Positions 29,997 to 42,200 of a DNA stretch of 64,000 nucleotides are shown piece by piece. A program made the position numbers and the translations under genes. The notes beneath the pieces are model-generated. The model searched no databases, was not told the origin of the DNA, and worked only from the letters and a program-made list of their open reading frames with translations. Every line of letters begins with the position of its first letter. Within the stretch, counting starts at the first letter, position 1. The DNA comes from Phreatobacter sp. (GTDB lineage: Bacteria; Pseudomonadota; Alphaproteobacteria; Rhizobiales; Phreatobacteraceae): contig NZ_JAEULY010000008.1 in NCBI RefSeq assembly GCF_016793595.1, positions 1 to 64,000 on the forward strand, in the 5' to 3' direction.

Positions 29997-30776
29997 TCAA
30001 GCGCGACGATACGCCTCTGCCATAGTCTCAACGGCTTCCGTCAGCCGCGCGAGATCCTCGTCGCGCGACAGGCGGTGGTCGCCATCCTTGATCAGGGTCA
30101 CGACGACATCGTCTCGGGCCATCTTCTCCGCGAGCAGCATGGCGTGCCGCCAGGGCACGTCAGGATCCTGCATGCCCTGCAGGATGCGGACTGGGCAGCC
30201 GGTTTCGACCAATCCGCCGAGGACGAGATTGCGCCGGCCATCCTCGATCAGCGCCCGGGTGATCGGATAGCCGCCCTCGTCATAGGCGGAAGGCCGCACC
30301 CAGCGGCCCGTCGCCTCGATCTGCCGCTTCACCTCGTCGGGAAAGGCCGGCCACATCAGTGCCTCGGTGAAATCGGCGGCGGGGGCGATCAGCACCATGC
30401 CGGCGGGCGGTGACGCCATTTGCCGCGCGACCAGCAGGGAGATCCAGCCACCCATGGACGAGCCGACGAGGACCGGCGCGGGGCCGGCGAGCGCGACCAT
30501 GGCGGCGGCTTCCTCCGCCCAGCGCGAAATCGTGCCGGCCTCGAAATCACCGTCGGATTCGCCGTGCCCGGAATAGTCGAAGCGCAGATAGGCCCGGCCG
30601 CCCGCGCGCGCGAAGGCATCCAGCGCCTCGGCCTTGGTGCCCTTCATGTCGGACTTGAAGCCGCCGAGCCAGACGATGGTCGGTCCGCGACCCTCGACAC
30701 GTCGATAGGCGATGCGGCGCGCGGCGACGCCTTCGCCAACGGTGAGGAATTGCGGTTCGGCCAAGCTCGCCATCAC
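29997..30776 (-). CDS. Alpha/beta hydrolase
   Basis: A 259-residue alpha/beta hydrolase. The nucleophile elbow is GSSMGGWISLL with Ser as nucleophile, the oxyanion region is IVWLGGFKSDMKG, FDYSGHGESDGDF is typical, and the final His is in IKDGDHRLSR. It resembles the ABHD10/acyl-protein thioesterase-like group. The substrate is unknown. Two starts are possible (30776 and 30773). Divergent from the glycosyltransferase gene. Confidence 0.85.
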   Translation of the reverse strand: MMASLAEPQFLTVGEGVAARRIAYRRVEGRGPTIVWLGGFKSDMKGTKAEALDAFARAGGRAYLRFDYSGHGESDGDFEAGTISRWAEEAAAMVALAGPAPVLVGSSMGGWISLLVARQMASPPAGMVLIAPAADFTEALMWPAFPDEVKRQIEATGRWVRPSAYDEGGYPITRALIEDGRRNLVLGGLVETGCPVRILQGMQDPDVPWRHAMLLAEKMARDDVVVTLIKDGDHRLSRDEDLARLTEAVETMAEAYRRA

Positions 30777-30847
30777 ACTGTCTCTTGAACGATTCGCCGG
30801 GCAGGGCTCGCCTGCTTAGCGGCGGCCGCAGGTCTGGGACAAGGGCG

Positions 30848-32047
30848 ATGGGCGATTCGGGAGAGAAGGAGGGTCAGGGTCTCGACGGCCGGACGATCCT
30901 TCATGTCGTCCCGACCCTGGCCGAGGGGCGCATTTCGCGCACCGTTCTGGCGCTTGCGGCAGCCGCGGCTGCGGCCGGCGCCCGGCCGATCGTCGCGGCG
31001 GAAAAAGGTCCGCTGGTCGGCGATCTGCAGGCGGCGGGCGGCGAATGGGTCGCTTTCGACCTCGACGGCTGGAGCCCGGTCGCCGCCATCGGCAACATCG
31101 CGCATCTGCGCGGCCTGCTCGACCGGGAGGCGGTCGATCTCGTCCACGTTCATGCCCATGCGCGCTTCGCGGCGCTGTCCGGGTTGCTGGCCGCTCGCTT
31201 CGCGCGCATTCCGGTGATCGCGAGCTTCCACGGCCCGCCGGCCGAGGGCTTTGCCGGCCGCCGGCTCGACCGCACCCTGCTCGGCGCGCGCGTTGTCACG
31301 GCGCCGTCCCGCCATATCGCCGGCGTCCTGAGGTCGGGGGCGGCGGCCAAGCGCGTCGACCGCATCGCCGGCATCTCGCCGGGCTTCGACCTGACGCGCT
31401 TCGCAGCGGAGCGGATCAGCGCGCGCGAACGGGCCGATTTCCGCGCTATCGCCGGGCTCGAAGGCTCCGAGCGGGTGATCATCCACCATGCCCGCTTCCA
31501 TCCGGACAAAGGCCAGGTGGTTCTGGTCGACGCCGTGCGGCTGCTGGTCAATGGCGGGCTGGACGGCACCGTGTTCCTGATCGTCTGCGACGGACCGGAC
31601 CAGCCGGATTACCGCGCCATGCTGGACCAGCGGATCCGTGCGCAGGGCCTCGACGGCGTTGTCAGGCTCGTCGCCGCAGCGGAGGCGGGGCCGGCGGCGC
31701 TTGCCTCCGCCCATCTGGCGGTCGCACCGTCGATAGCGCCTGATCCGGTCGGCCGCTCGGCCGTCGAGGCCATGGCCATGGGCCTGCCGGTCGTCGCCTC
31801 CGATATCGGCGCGCTGCGCGACCTGGTGACGGCGGCGCCCTCGGCTCCGGCGGGCGAGGAGGTCGGTTTCCGGGTGCCGGCAGGCGATGCCATGGCGCTT
31901 GCCGAGGCGATCGGCCGGGCGGTCGAGCTCGACCCGCGGAGCCGCATCGCCATGTCCGGGCGTGCTGCCGCGCGGGCGCGCCGTTTCTCCCGGCCCCGCC
32001 TTCAGGACCAGATGGTCGCGATCTACCGGCGCGTCCTCGCCGATTGA
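30848..32047 (+). CDS. Glycosyltransferase family 4 protein
   Basis: A 399-residue GT4-type transferase with two Rossmann halves. ILHVVPTLAEGRISRTVLALAAAA and VHVHAHARFAALSGLLAA are the acceptor side. VAPSIAPDPVGRSAVEAMAMGLPVVASDIGALRDLV, with the E-x7-E motif region, is the nucleotide-sugar side. There is no signal peptide. Probably builds an exopolysaccharide or lipid-linked sugar in the cytoplasm. An in-frame ATG at 30785 is less likely because it would extend into the divergent promoter region. It lies 161 bases upstream of infC. Confidence 0.85.
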   Translation: MGDSGEKEGQGLDGRTILHVVPTLAEGRISRTVLALAAAAAAAGARPIVAAEKGPLVGDLQAAGGEWVAFDLDGWSPVAAIGNIAHLRGLLDREAVDLVHVHAHARFAALSGLLAARFARIPVIASFHGPPAEGFAGRRLDRTLLGARVVTAPSRHIAGVLRSGAAAKRVDRIAGISPGFDLTRFAAERISARERADFRAIAGLEGSERVIIHHARFHPDKGQVVLVDAVRLLVNGGLDGTVFLIVCDGPDQPDYRAMLDQRIRAQGLDGVVRLVAAAEAGPAALASAHLAVAPSIAPDPVGRSAVEAMAMGLPVVASDIGALRDLVTAAPSAPAGEEVGFRVPAGDAMALAEAIGRAVELDPRSRIAMSGRAAARARRFSRPRLQDQMVAIYRRVLAD

Positions 32048-32194
32048 GAGGCGCGACCCGCGCGCCAACCATTGACTTTCGTGGTGTTTCTACCGATCTT
32101 CCCCAGCTTCCGGAATGCCCGTCGGCCGTCCCTTGAGTCTTTCCTTATTCCAGGAGGGGCAGACGCCGCGGCGATCCGGTCCCAGTCAACGTCT

Positions 32195-32208
32195 GAAGGA
32201 GACGCCCC

Positions 32209-32211
<3 letters not shown>
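32195..32211 (+). promoter_or_regulatory. Ribosome-binding site and ATT start of infC
   Basis: GAAGGAG ends at 32201 and is followed after seven bases by ATT (32209-32211), in frame with the IF-3 gene. The first in-frame ATG (32221) would be 19 bases from this site. Rare AUU starts on infC are known to give autoregulation by IF-3. Confidence 0.7.
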
Positions 32212-32748
<537 letters not shown>

Positions 32749-32786
32749 GCCTTGTGCCCGGCGCCAGCGCCACGGCATCGTTCCAG

Positions 32787-32811
32787 CGCCTGCGAGACCT
32801 CCTCGCAGGCG
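32787..32811 (+). terminator. Hairpin after infC
   Basis: A perfect 10-bp stem (32787-32796 with 32802-32811) with a five-base loop, 39 bases after the infC stop. No clear T run follows, so termination may be partial. Confidence 0.55.
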
Positions 32812-32848
32812 TTCGCATGTCAGCTGCCAGCCGGGGAACGCCCAAGCC

Positions 32849-33586
32849 ATGACCGACACCGCCTCGTCCCGCCGGACCGACATCGCGACCCTGCGGCGGG
32901 AGCTTGCCGCCGCCCTCAGGCTTGCCGCGCGCTTCGACCTCAACGAGGGCATCTGCAACCATTTTTCGGTCGTCGTGCCGGGGCGCGACGAGCGCTATCT
33001 GATCAATCCCTACGGCATCCACTGGGGCGAGGTGCGGCCGGACGACCTGCTGCTGATCGACGGTGAAGGCGCGATCCACGAAGGCTGGGGCGAGGTCGAG
33101 GCCACCGCGCGCAACATCCACATCGCCGGCCACCGCGCCAATCCGCGCCATCAGGCGATCCTGCACGTCCACATGCCGCATGCGACCGCGCTGACCATGG
33201 TCGAGGGCGGCAAGCTGGAAATGGCGCACCAGACCGCCTGCCGCTTTCTCGACCGCACCGCCTACCAGGGCTTCGGCGGCGTCGCACTGAACGCCGAGGA
33301 GGGCGAGCGGATCGCGCAGGCACAGAAGGACAATCCGCATGCGGACATCATCTTTCTGGAGCATCACGGGGTGACGATCGGCGGGCCGACCGTGGCCGTC
33401 GCTTTCGACGATCTCTATTATCTCGAGCGGGCCTGCCGGCAGCAGATCCTCGCCCAGTCGACGGGTCTCAGGCTGAAGATCATTCCGCCCGATCAGCAGA
33501 AGCAGACCGCGCGCGAGTGGATGCAGGTTCTGGACTATCAGGCCAACAAGCACTTCGATGCGCTGATGCGGCTGCATGGTCTCTAG
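32849..33586 (+). CDS. Class II aldolase/adducin-family protein
   Basis: A 245-residue zinc-type class II aldolase/adducin-fold protein. FDLNEGICNHFSVVVPG begins the fold. The metal ligands are in ILHVHMPHATALT (His-x-His) and EHHGVTIGG further on, with Glu in the DDLYYLERAC helix region. Members are fuculose-phosphate-like aldolases, decarboxylases or dehydratases, and the substrate is not clear. ATG 32849 is chosen because it fits the family; a frame starting at 32735 overlaps infC. Confidence 0.85.
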   Translation: MTDTASSRRTDIATLRRELAAALRLAARFDLNEGICNHFSVVVPGRDERYLINPYGIHWGEVRPDDLLLIDGEGAIHEGWGEVEATARNIHIAGHRANPRHQAILHVHMPHATALTMVEGGKLEMAHQTACRFLDRTAYQGFGGVALNAEEGERIAQAQKDNPHADIIFLEHHGVTIGGPTVAVAFDDLYYLERACRQQILAQSTGLRLKIIPPDQQKQTAREWMQVLDYQANKHFDALMRLHGL

Positions 33587-33668
33587 CAGCCAAGCATGCG
33601 CCGGGATCACGATTTTGCGGGCCTCATGGCGCCCGAGATTGGAATCGTGCTAAACGGCGGGCATCTGA

Positions 33669-33682
33669 TTGATGCCGATCAA
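33669..33682. promoter_or_regulatory. Perfect FNR/FixK box upstream of hemA
   Basis: TTGATGCCGATCAA matches the FNR/FixK consensus TTGAT-N4-ATCAA exactly. It is 77 bases before the hemA start codon, in the 173-bp gap after the aldolase gene. FnrL-type control of hemA is established in Rhodobacter, so oxygen-responsive heme synthesis is likely here. Confidence 0.75.
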
Positions 33683-33759
33683 GGCCGGCAAGCGGCGGGT
33701 GGCGGCATGATGGTTCGTCCCCCGAACGTCACCGGGGCTCGAACTGACCGGAACGAGCC

Positions 33760-34989
33760 ATGACCTACTCACACCATTTCGAGAATGCCGTCGCCCGCCT
33801 GAAGGACGAGCGGCGCTATCGCGTCTTCGCCGATCTCGAACGCTCCGTCGGCACCTTTCCGCGCGCGACCTGGCATGGCCCGGACGGCGCGCGCGAGGTC
33901 GTCATCTGGTGCTCCAACGACTATCTCGGCATGGGCCATCATCCCGACGTGATCGAGGCCATGGCCGGCACCGCGCGCCGCATGGGCGCGGGCGCGGGCG
34001 GCACCCGCAACATTTCCGGCACGTCCCATCCCGTGGTCGAACTGGAGCGCGAGCTCGCCGATCTCCACGGCAAGGAGGCGGCGCTCGTCTTCACCTCCGG
34101 CTACATCTCCAATCAGGCCGGCATCTCGACCATCGCCCGGCTCCTGCCGGACTGCCTGATCCTGTCGGACGCGCTGAACCACAATTCGATGATCGAGGGC
34201 GTGCGGCAGGCCGGCTGCGAGAAGCAGGTTTTCCGCCACAACGATGTCGGCCATCTCGAAAGCCTGCTGCTGGCGGCAGGTCCCGCGCGCAACAAGCTGA
34301 TCGTCTTCGAGAGCATCTATTCGATGGACGGCGATATCGGACCGATCCGCGAGATTTGCGACCTCGCCGAGCGCTATCGCGCCATGACCTATATCGACGA
34401 GGTCCATGCCGTCGGCATGTACGGGCCGCGCGGCGCCGGCGTTGCCGAGCGTGACGGCCAGATGTCCCGGATCGACGTGGTCGAGGGCACGCTCGGCAAG
34501 GCGTTCGGCGTGATGGGCGGCTATATCGCCGGCTCGGCGGCGCTGGTCGACGCCGTGCGCAGCCATGCGGCCGGTTTCATCTTCACGACGGCCATGCCGC
34601 CGGCTGTCGCCGCCGCCGCGACGGCGGCGATCCGGCATCTCAAGACCTCGTCCGCCGAGCGCGACCTGCAGCAGCGTCAGGCGGCGCGGGCCAAGCGCGT
34701 GCTGTCGCTGGCCGGTCTGCCGGTCATGCCGTCCGACACCCATATCGTGCCGGTGCTGGTGGGCGACGCGGAGAAGTGCAAGGCCGCGAGCGATCTCCTG
34801 CTCCGTCGCCACGGCATCTACATCCAGCCGATCAACTACCCGACCGTGCCCCGCGGCACGGAGCGCCTGCGCATCACGCCCGGCCCGGCTCATACCGATG
34901 CGATGGTCGACGATCTGGCGGCAGCGCTGCTGGACGTCTGGCTGGAATTCGGCCTGCCGCACCAGCCCTATCGGGCGGCGGCGGAATAG
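33760..34989 (+). CDS. hemA: 5-aminolevulinate synthase
   Basis: A 409-residue PLP enzyme condensing glycine and succinyl-CoA to 5-aminolevulinate, the C4 route typical of alphaproteobacteria. [45 protein letters not shown] and [17 protein letters not shown] are alpha-oxoamine synthase motifs. The PLP Lys is at residue 247 in [29 protein letters not shown] near the end is ALAS-specific. A perfect FNR/FixK box lies upstream. Its end converges on a DUF2336 gene with a 10-bp gap. Confidence 0.97.
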   Translation: MTYSHHFENAVARLKDERRYRVFADLERSVGTFPRATWHGPDGAREVVIWCSNDYLGMGHHPDVIEAMAGTARRMGAGAGGTRNISGTSHPVVELERELADLHGKEAALVFTSGYISNQAGISTIARLLPDCLILSDALNHNSMIEGVRQAGCEKQVFRHNDVGHLESLLLAAGPARNKLIVFESIYSMDGDIGPIREICDLAERYRAMTYIDEVHAVGMYGPRGAGVAERDGQMSRIDVVEGTLGKAFGVMGGYIAGSAALVDAVRSHAAGFIFTTAMPPAVAAAATAAIRHLKTSSAERDLQQRQAARAKRVLSLAGLPVMPSDTHIVPVLVGDAEKCKAASDLLLRRHGIYIQPINYPTVPRGTERLRITPGPAHTDAMVDDLAAALLDVWLEFGLPHQPYRAAAE

Positions 34990-34999
34990 CCGCCCGCAA

Positions 35000-35959
35000 T
35001 CACGCCGGAGCGAGATCCGGCGACACGCGCATGCGCGCCAGCGGCAGGCGCGCGATGACGCGGTCGATCTCGGCGGGTCGCATCAGGCGGAAGCGCACCG
35101 GCGCCTTGTGGACGTCGGCCGTCGGCTTGCCCATCGAAACGCGCCAGGCTTCCACCAGCGCCTCGTAGGTATGGGCGTCGATGCCGGCGACATGGCAGAT
35201 CGCGCCGAGGGCCTTCTCGTCATCGCGCTCGATGATCTTGCGGCCGGCATCGGCGTCGCGGCCGATGCACCGCATCAGCAGGTCCATCGCGCCGAAAATC
35301 TCCCGCTCGGCGCAGAGTTCCACCAGCTTGTCGGTGAGCGCCTCGCCGGTCAGCATTTCCTTCGGCACGACAGCGCCGATCCGGGCGCTCAGATCGGCCG
35401 GACAGTCGGCGCGCTGCACCAGCGCCGATCGGATCGTCGGATCGCTGCCGTGAAGCTCCGCGATCCGATCGAGCCCCTCGCGCGAGAACCGCGCGCCGGC
35501 ATTGCGCATCAGCATCAGGACGGTGCCCGGCTCGCCATGTTCGGCAATTACCTCGGCCAGCGGCGAGGACAGCGCCGAGCGCCGGGCGATGATCTTCATG
35601 TGCTCCTGTCGCTCGGGCACGCATACGCGCATCAGCAGGTCGTCGGTCAGTTCCGGCGCCGTGAGGATGGCCTCGGCCACAGTGACGACGTCGACGGCGA
35701 GTGTCAGGGTCGATTCCGGCAGGGTCCCGACACAGCGCGCAAGCTTCGGCGAGGCGCGGACACGGCTCGGCAGCGGAGCTTCCCGCAGAGCCTGCGCGAC
35801 GATGTTGTCGAAGACCTGCGCCTTGCGCGAGGCGGCATCGGGCCGTTCGCGGCTGACCTGATCGACAAGCTCCTCCACCAACGCACCGCGCAGCTTCGGT
35901 GCGAGGGCGCCGATCATGGCATTGATCGGTTCCAGGGCTTCGTCGAGCTTGGCTGTCAT
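35000..35959 (-). CDS. DUF2336 protein
   Basis: A 319-residue all-helical protein of the DUF2336 family. Repeated short helical pairs resemble HEAT-like units (for example LVQRADCPADLSARIGAVVPKEML and the ALVEELVDQVSRERPDA region). No catalytic motif, signal peptide or membrane segment. DUF2336 proteins are frequent in alphaproteobacteria with unknown roles; some are linked to cell-cycle or signalling. A second, longer gene of the same kind lies directly upstream on the same strand, 101 bases away. Confidence 0.78.
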   Translation of the reverse strand: MTAKLDEALEPINAMIGALAPKLRGALVEELVDQVSRERPDAASRKAQVFDNIVAQALREAPLPSRVRASPKLARCVGTLPESTLTLAVDVVTVAEAILTAPELTDDLLMRVCVPERQEHMKIIARRSALSSPLAEVIAEHGEPGTVLMLMRNAGARFSREGLDRIAELHGSDPTIRSALVQRADCPADLSARIGAVVPKEMLTGEALTDKLVELCAEREIFGAMDLLMRCIGRDADAGRKIIERDDEKALGAICHVAGIDAHTYEALVEAWRVSMGKPTADVHKAPVRFRLMRPAEIDRVIARLPLARMRVSPDLAPA

Positions 35960-36060
35960 TCTTCGTGACCTTTTGGCCGATATTGCTGGACGTTCCTTAA
36001 TCTCCGCTAAAGGCGCACGCGCGCCCGGTTTCGCACGGGGATGCAGGGTGAGCCGGGCGT

Positions 36061-37197
36061 TCAGCTTGCGGCAGGGCTCTCCGCAGCGATGTCGAAGATC
36101 CGCGTCGTCGTGGCCGCGCGCGGCGCCGCAGGCTTGAGCGGCCGCAACTCGGCATCAATCATCGCCTCGGTGACACGGCCGTAGCGACCGAGAATGCTGC
36201 GCCGGTCGGGAGCGGTGCGGCGCCAGCGTCGGCAGATGGCCTCCACCAGCGACACATGGACATGCTCGTTGAGAGCCACGGCCCGGCCCAGCGCCTCGAA
36301 AGGCTCCAGCCGCCCGCGCGCGAGCGTCGCCACCAGAGCATCGCGCGTGATGCCGAGCGCCTCGCCGAGACTTTCGACCGCCGGCAGGACCCGATCCGTG
36401 ACGGCGAGCAGCGTCACCGCTTCCGAGAGCGACATGGACCCCGCCTGAACCGCCCGGCGTACATCCTCGGTGGCGATATGCGTGTCCTGTTCCAGCCGCA
36501 TGCGCCGGACCTTGGCGGGAATCGCGTCCGAAGCGCTCTTCTGGGCCTCTTCGACAGCTGCCTTGTCGAGTTTCTCGTAGAGAAGCGGCTTCATGCTGTC
36601 GGGAACGACCGCCGCGAGCCGGCGCGCATCATCGAGGCCGAGGTCGCGCCTCGCGCAGAGTTGTTCCTGCAGGGCGTGGTCGTGGGAAGCACGGGTGACG
36701 AGCCGCTCGCGAGCCCTGGGTGACAGTTCGAGCCGCGCATTGGCCGCCAGATGACGCACCGTGCGCGCGTCGCCTGCCTCCGCCAGGGTCTCGGCTGCCT
36801 CGGCCGAGAGGTCGTCGCGGCCGGCCATGATCCGCATGTCGATGAAGCGGCGGTGCTTCCCGAGCGTCCGGATGGTCGCCGCGTCCGCGATCCGGTGGCT
36901 CTGCGAGATTTCCGAGACGAGTTCCTCATCCTTGTCGATAGCCGCGAAGGTCCGCGGCAGATCGAGATCCAGCGCGCCGAAGGCGCGGGCGAAATGGGCC
37001 CGCTCGGCGATCGCCATCGGTGGCAGCAGATGGGCGACGATGCGGTCGAGCCGCTCCTGCGCGCGGATGGACGGCCGCAGTCTGTCGGGGCCGAATTGGG
37101 CAAGGATGCTGCCGACGAGCGCCTGCTGCATCTGCGGCGTCATCTGATCGACTGCAGCCAGAACCTGTTCGACCGGGTTTTCGAGCGAGGGGAGCAT
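36061..37197 (-). CDS. Second DUF2336-like helical-repeat protein
   Basis: A 378-residue all-helical protein similar in build to the DUF2336 gene downstream. HEAT-like units such as DLSAEAAETLAEAGDARTVRHLA followed by RLELSPRARERLVTRAS give the same pattern. The start is set at 37197, where the conserved part begins and the frame gives a plausible N-terminus (MLPSLENPVEQVLAAVDQ); 62 codons upstream overlap the promoter side of the divergently placed glycosyltransferase region. The C-terminus has a Pro/Ala-rich stretch. The pair is likely co-expressed. Function unknown. Confidence 0.65.
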   Translation of the reverse strand: MLPSLENPVEQVLAAVDQMTPQMQQALVGSILAQFGPDRLRPSIRAQERLDRIVAHLLPPMAIAERAHFARAFGALDLDLPRTFAAIDKDEELVSEISQSHRIADAATIRTLGKHRRFIDMRIMAGRDDLSAEAAETLAEAGDARTVRHLAANARLELSPRARERLVTRASHDHALQEQLCARRDLGLDDARRLAAVVPDSMKPLLYEKLDKAAVEEAQKSASDAIPAKVRRMRLEQDTHIATEDVRRAVQAGSMSLSEAVTLLAVTDRVLPAVESLGEALGITRDALVATLARGRLEPFEALGRAVALNEHVHVSLVEAICRRWRRTAPDRRSILGRYGRVTEAMIDAELRPLKPAAPRAATTTRIFDIAAESPAAS

Positions 37198-37276
37198 GGC
37201 GCGTACGGAGGGGAAGGTACTTTCCCCAGCGACAATGACCGTTGATCGATAACGTTGGGTAAACTTGGCGCTGCGG

Positions 37277-37912
37277 TCAGAACAAAATGGCGGTAGCCCG
37301 TGACCGCAGGACCGTCGTGCAAAACCGCCCCACCCGCCGCGCGAAGGCGCGCTCCGGCGATGCGCCGGGCGCGTGCCCGCCAAGGGCGCGGTAGCGTTCG
37401 GCCGGAATCAACAGTCCCTGCTGCGGGTTAGGGCCGAGGCCGACGAGGAAGGCGATCCTGGCGGCAGCCGCCGCGAGGCTTTGCGCCATTCCGTAGTCCT
37501 CGCTGCCGAGCCCGAATACCGCTGCGCGCCGGAGACCGGCCGGCCTGCGCGAGGCCGCCTCGAGAAAGCTGCGCACCTCGCGGACCCAGCCTTCGTCGAC
37601 CACTGTCCCGGGTGCGATGAACATCAGCCACGGCGCCTTGGCCGAACGGGCCGCGGCCTGCAGGCGCTCGCCGCGATCCGCCGGGCCGGCCATGAAGCGG
37701 CAGCCCGCGACATCGGCGACGGCCTCGGTATCGTCGCTCGACCCGCCATCGGCCACGATGGCCTCGACGACAAGGCCATCCGCCGCGCCTGAGACGAGCG
37801 AGGCGAGGGTCGGCACGAGCCTGCGTTCATCGTTGAGCGTGGGGATGATGACGCTGATCACGGGGCGCGGAGCAATCCTATTGCAACGCAGTATTATCCT
37901 GCCGCGCCGCAT
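37277..37912 (-). CDS. Family 2 glycosyltransferase-like protein (TIGR04283-like)
   Basis: A 211-residue GT2-fold protein. VISVIIPTLNDERRLVPTLASLV is the nucleotide-binding start, and VVEAIVADGGSSDDT carries the first acidic motif (DGGS). MFIAPGTVVDEGWV follows, and GPNPQQGLLIPAERYRALGG ends the short domain. It is compact like the rSAM/selenodomain-associated glycosyltransferases. ATG 37912 has GAAGG eight bases upstream; a GTG at 37861 would begin at VISV. The acceptor is unknown. Confidence 0.75.
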   Translation of the reverse strand: MRRGRIILRCNRIAPRPVISVIIPTLNDERRLVPTLASLVSGAADGLVVEAIVADGGSSDDTEAVADVAGCRFMAGPADRGERLQAAARSAKAPWLMFIAPGTVVDEGWVREVRSFLEAASRRPAGLRRAAVFGLGSEDYGMAQSLAAAAARIAFLVGLGPNPQQGLLIPAERYRALGGHAPGASPERAFARRVGRFCTTVLRSRATAILF

Positions 37913-38063
37913 TCATCCAGCCTTCATCCTGCGGTCATGAAAGCGCCGGAGCCGGATGGTCGATGACCCGCGCAGTTGAAATGCTGCGGCGAAAGCGCCT
38001 AAACAGACGCGCCGCGGGTCCGGGCCCATCGTCCGGTTGCAGCGCAAGATCGGGACTTCGACG

Positions 38064-40742
<2,679 letters not shown>

Positions 40743-40754
40743 ACCTGCGGCCAT

Positions 40755-40790
40755 CTGGACCCTTCGTCGTGGTGGAGGGCCAGAATTTTC
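40755..40790 (+). terminator. Probable terminator after ppdK
   Basis: A stem of CTGG-A-CCCT (40755-40763) with AGGGCCAG (40776-40783), an A bulge on one arm, followed by AATTTTC. It starts 12 bases after the ppdK stop. Confidence 0.6.
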
Positions 40791-40833
40791 TGTGCGAGGC
40801 TCGCCGCCCCGAAGCGAGCCTCGTGAACCCGCC

Positions 40834-41121
40834 ATGACCGACCAGACCGGACCCGCCTATCCGCCCGCCGGCATCGTTTTCGTCGGCGTGATGCTGGTTG
40901 CGGGCCTCGTGCTTGCCCTTCTGTTCAAGGCCAATCCGGCGCTGACGCAGGCGCTGCCCGGCCTGATGTGGTTGCTCGCCGTCGCGCTGATCTACGATGT
41001 CGGCGTCAACATCCTGTCCTTCCAGGGTCTGGTGAACGGTCCCATGTCGATGCCATGGCGCTTCGGCGGCTTCTTCGCGGGCGCCATCCTGCATGTCGGC
41101 CTCACTGCCATGCTCGGCTGA
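40834..41121 (+). CDS. Small membrane protein of unknown function
   Basis: A 95-residue protein with three hydrophobic segments (about 14-33, 42-62, 76-94). The loop NILSFQGLVNGPMSMPWRFGG is polar with two Pro-Met motifs. No family recognised. It lies after the ppdK terminator and nine bases before the MeaB-like gene, so the two may be co-transcribed. Signal-peptide-like features are absent. Confidence 0.6.
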   Translation: MTDQTGPAYPPAGIVFVGVMLVAGLVLALLFKANPALTQALPGLMWLLAVALIYDVGVNILSFQGLVNGPMSMPWRFGGFFAGAILHVGLTAMLG

Positions 41122-41130
41122 GCCGGCACG

Positions 41131-42051
41131 ATGGTTCCTGCCTCCATTGAGGCCGTCAGGTCAGGCGGCAAGCGCGCACTTGCAGCCGCCCTCGCCGCCA
41201 TCGAGACGAATGCGGGAACGCCTGAGCTGGCCGCCTTCCTCGACGCCGCCTGCCGCGCTGCGAAGGGCGCGACGCTCGGGCTGACCGGCCCGCCGGGCGT
41301 CGGCAAATCGACGCTCACCAACGCGCTCGTCGGCAGCTGGCGCGCGGCGGGCGAGACGGTCGGGGTCATCGCCATCGATCCCTCTTCCCGTCGCACCGGC
41401 GGCGCGCTGCTCGGCGATCGTGCTCGCATCTCCACCAACCCCGAGGATCGCGGCGTCTTCGTCCGCTCCATGGCGGCGCGCGACCGGCTCGGCGGCCTCT
41501 CCGACCAGACCGTGGCCGCCATGGTCATCATGCGCGCGGTGTTCGACCGGGTGCTGGTCGAGAGCGTTGGCATCGGCCAGTCGGAGGCCGATGTGGCGAT
41601 GGTCGCCGATACGGTCGTGCTCTGCATCCAGCCCGGCTCCGGCGACAGCCTGCAATTCATGAAAGCCGGGGTCATGGAGCTCCCCGACGTCATCGCCGTG
41701 ACCAAGGCCGACATGGGCGCGCCCGCGCGCAGGGCGAAAGCCGATGTCGAGGGTGCGCTGACCCTCGTCGCCCGCGATCCCGGCGCGTGGCCCGCGCCGG
41801 TCGTTCTGGTGTCATCGACGACCGGAGAGGGCATGGACGATCTCGCGCGGGCCATCGAGGCCCATAGGGCATGGCTGGGCGAAGGCCGGCTCGACGCCCG
41901 TCGGGCCGCGCAGGAAGCCCAGTGGGTCGAGGAGGCCATCCGCACGCGCTTTGGTACCGCCGGCACGGCGGCGATCCGGCCAGCCTTGGGACAGGGGCCG
42001 TTTCGACGCGAGCACGACATCATGACGCGGCTCGCCGCGCGGTTCGGCTGA
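41131..42051 (+). CDS. meaB: MeaB/ArgK-family GTPase
   Basis: A 306-residue G3E P-loop GTPase that protects and activates methylmalonyl-CoA mutase and related B12 enzymes. Walker A is GPPGVGKST, DPSSRRTGGALLGDRARI is the conserved region after strand 2, VESVGIGQSEADVAMVADTVVLCIQPGSGDSLQFMKAG is the diagnostic switch region, and TKAD supplies guanine specificity. Length normal. No mutase gene is visible in the window. In Hyphomicrobiales MeaB supports propionyl-CoA or the ethylmalonyl-CoA pathway. Confidence 0.93.
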   Translation: MVPASIEAVRSGGKRALAAALAAIETNAGTPELAAFLDAACRAAKGATLGLTGPPGVGKSTLTNALVGSWRAAGETVGVIAIDPSSRRTGGALLGDRARISTNPEDRGVFVRSMAARDRLGGLSDQTVAAMVIMRAVFDRVLVESVGIGQSEADVAMVADTVVLCIQPGSGDSLQFMKAGVMELPDVIAVTKADMGAPARRAKADVEGALTLVARDPGAWPAPVVLVSSTTGEGMDDLARAIEAHRAWLGEGRLDARRAAQEAQWVEEAIRTRFGTAGTAAIRPALGQGPFRREHDIMTRLAARFG

Positions 42052-42200
42052 AGAGACGCAGGCTCCACAGGCGGCCGATGAGCGGCTTTCGCGCCCCATT
42101 AACCCGCTCTCAACGTTACCTCGGCGATAAGGTTAGCGATGGGTGACCATCGTGCCCTTGTTCGGGCGTGTAGCGTGGCGTTTGCGTGGAGTGCGTCGGT

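Noticed and set aside
32072..32101. TTGACT with a downstream GATCTT as the infC promoter
   Set aside because: The -35 fits but the -10 matches only three bases, so it is not listed as a feature.
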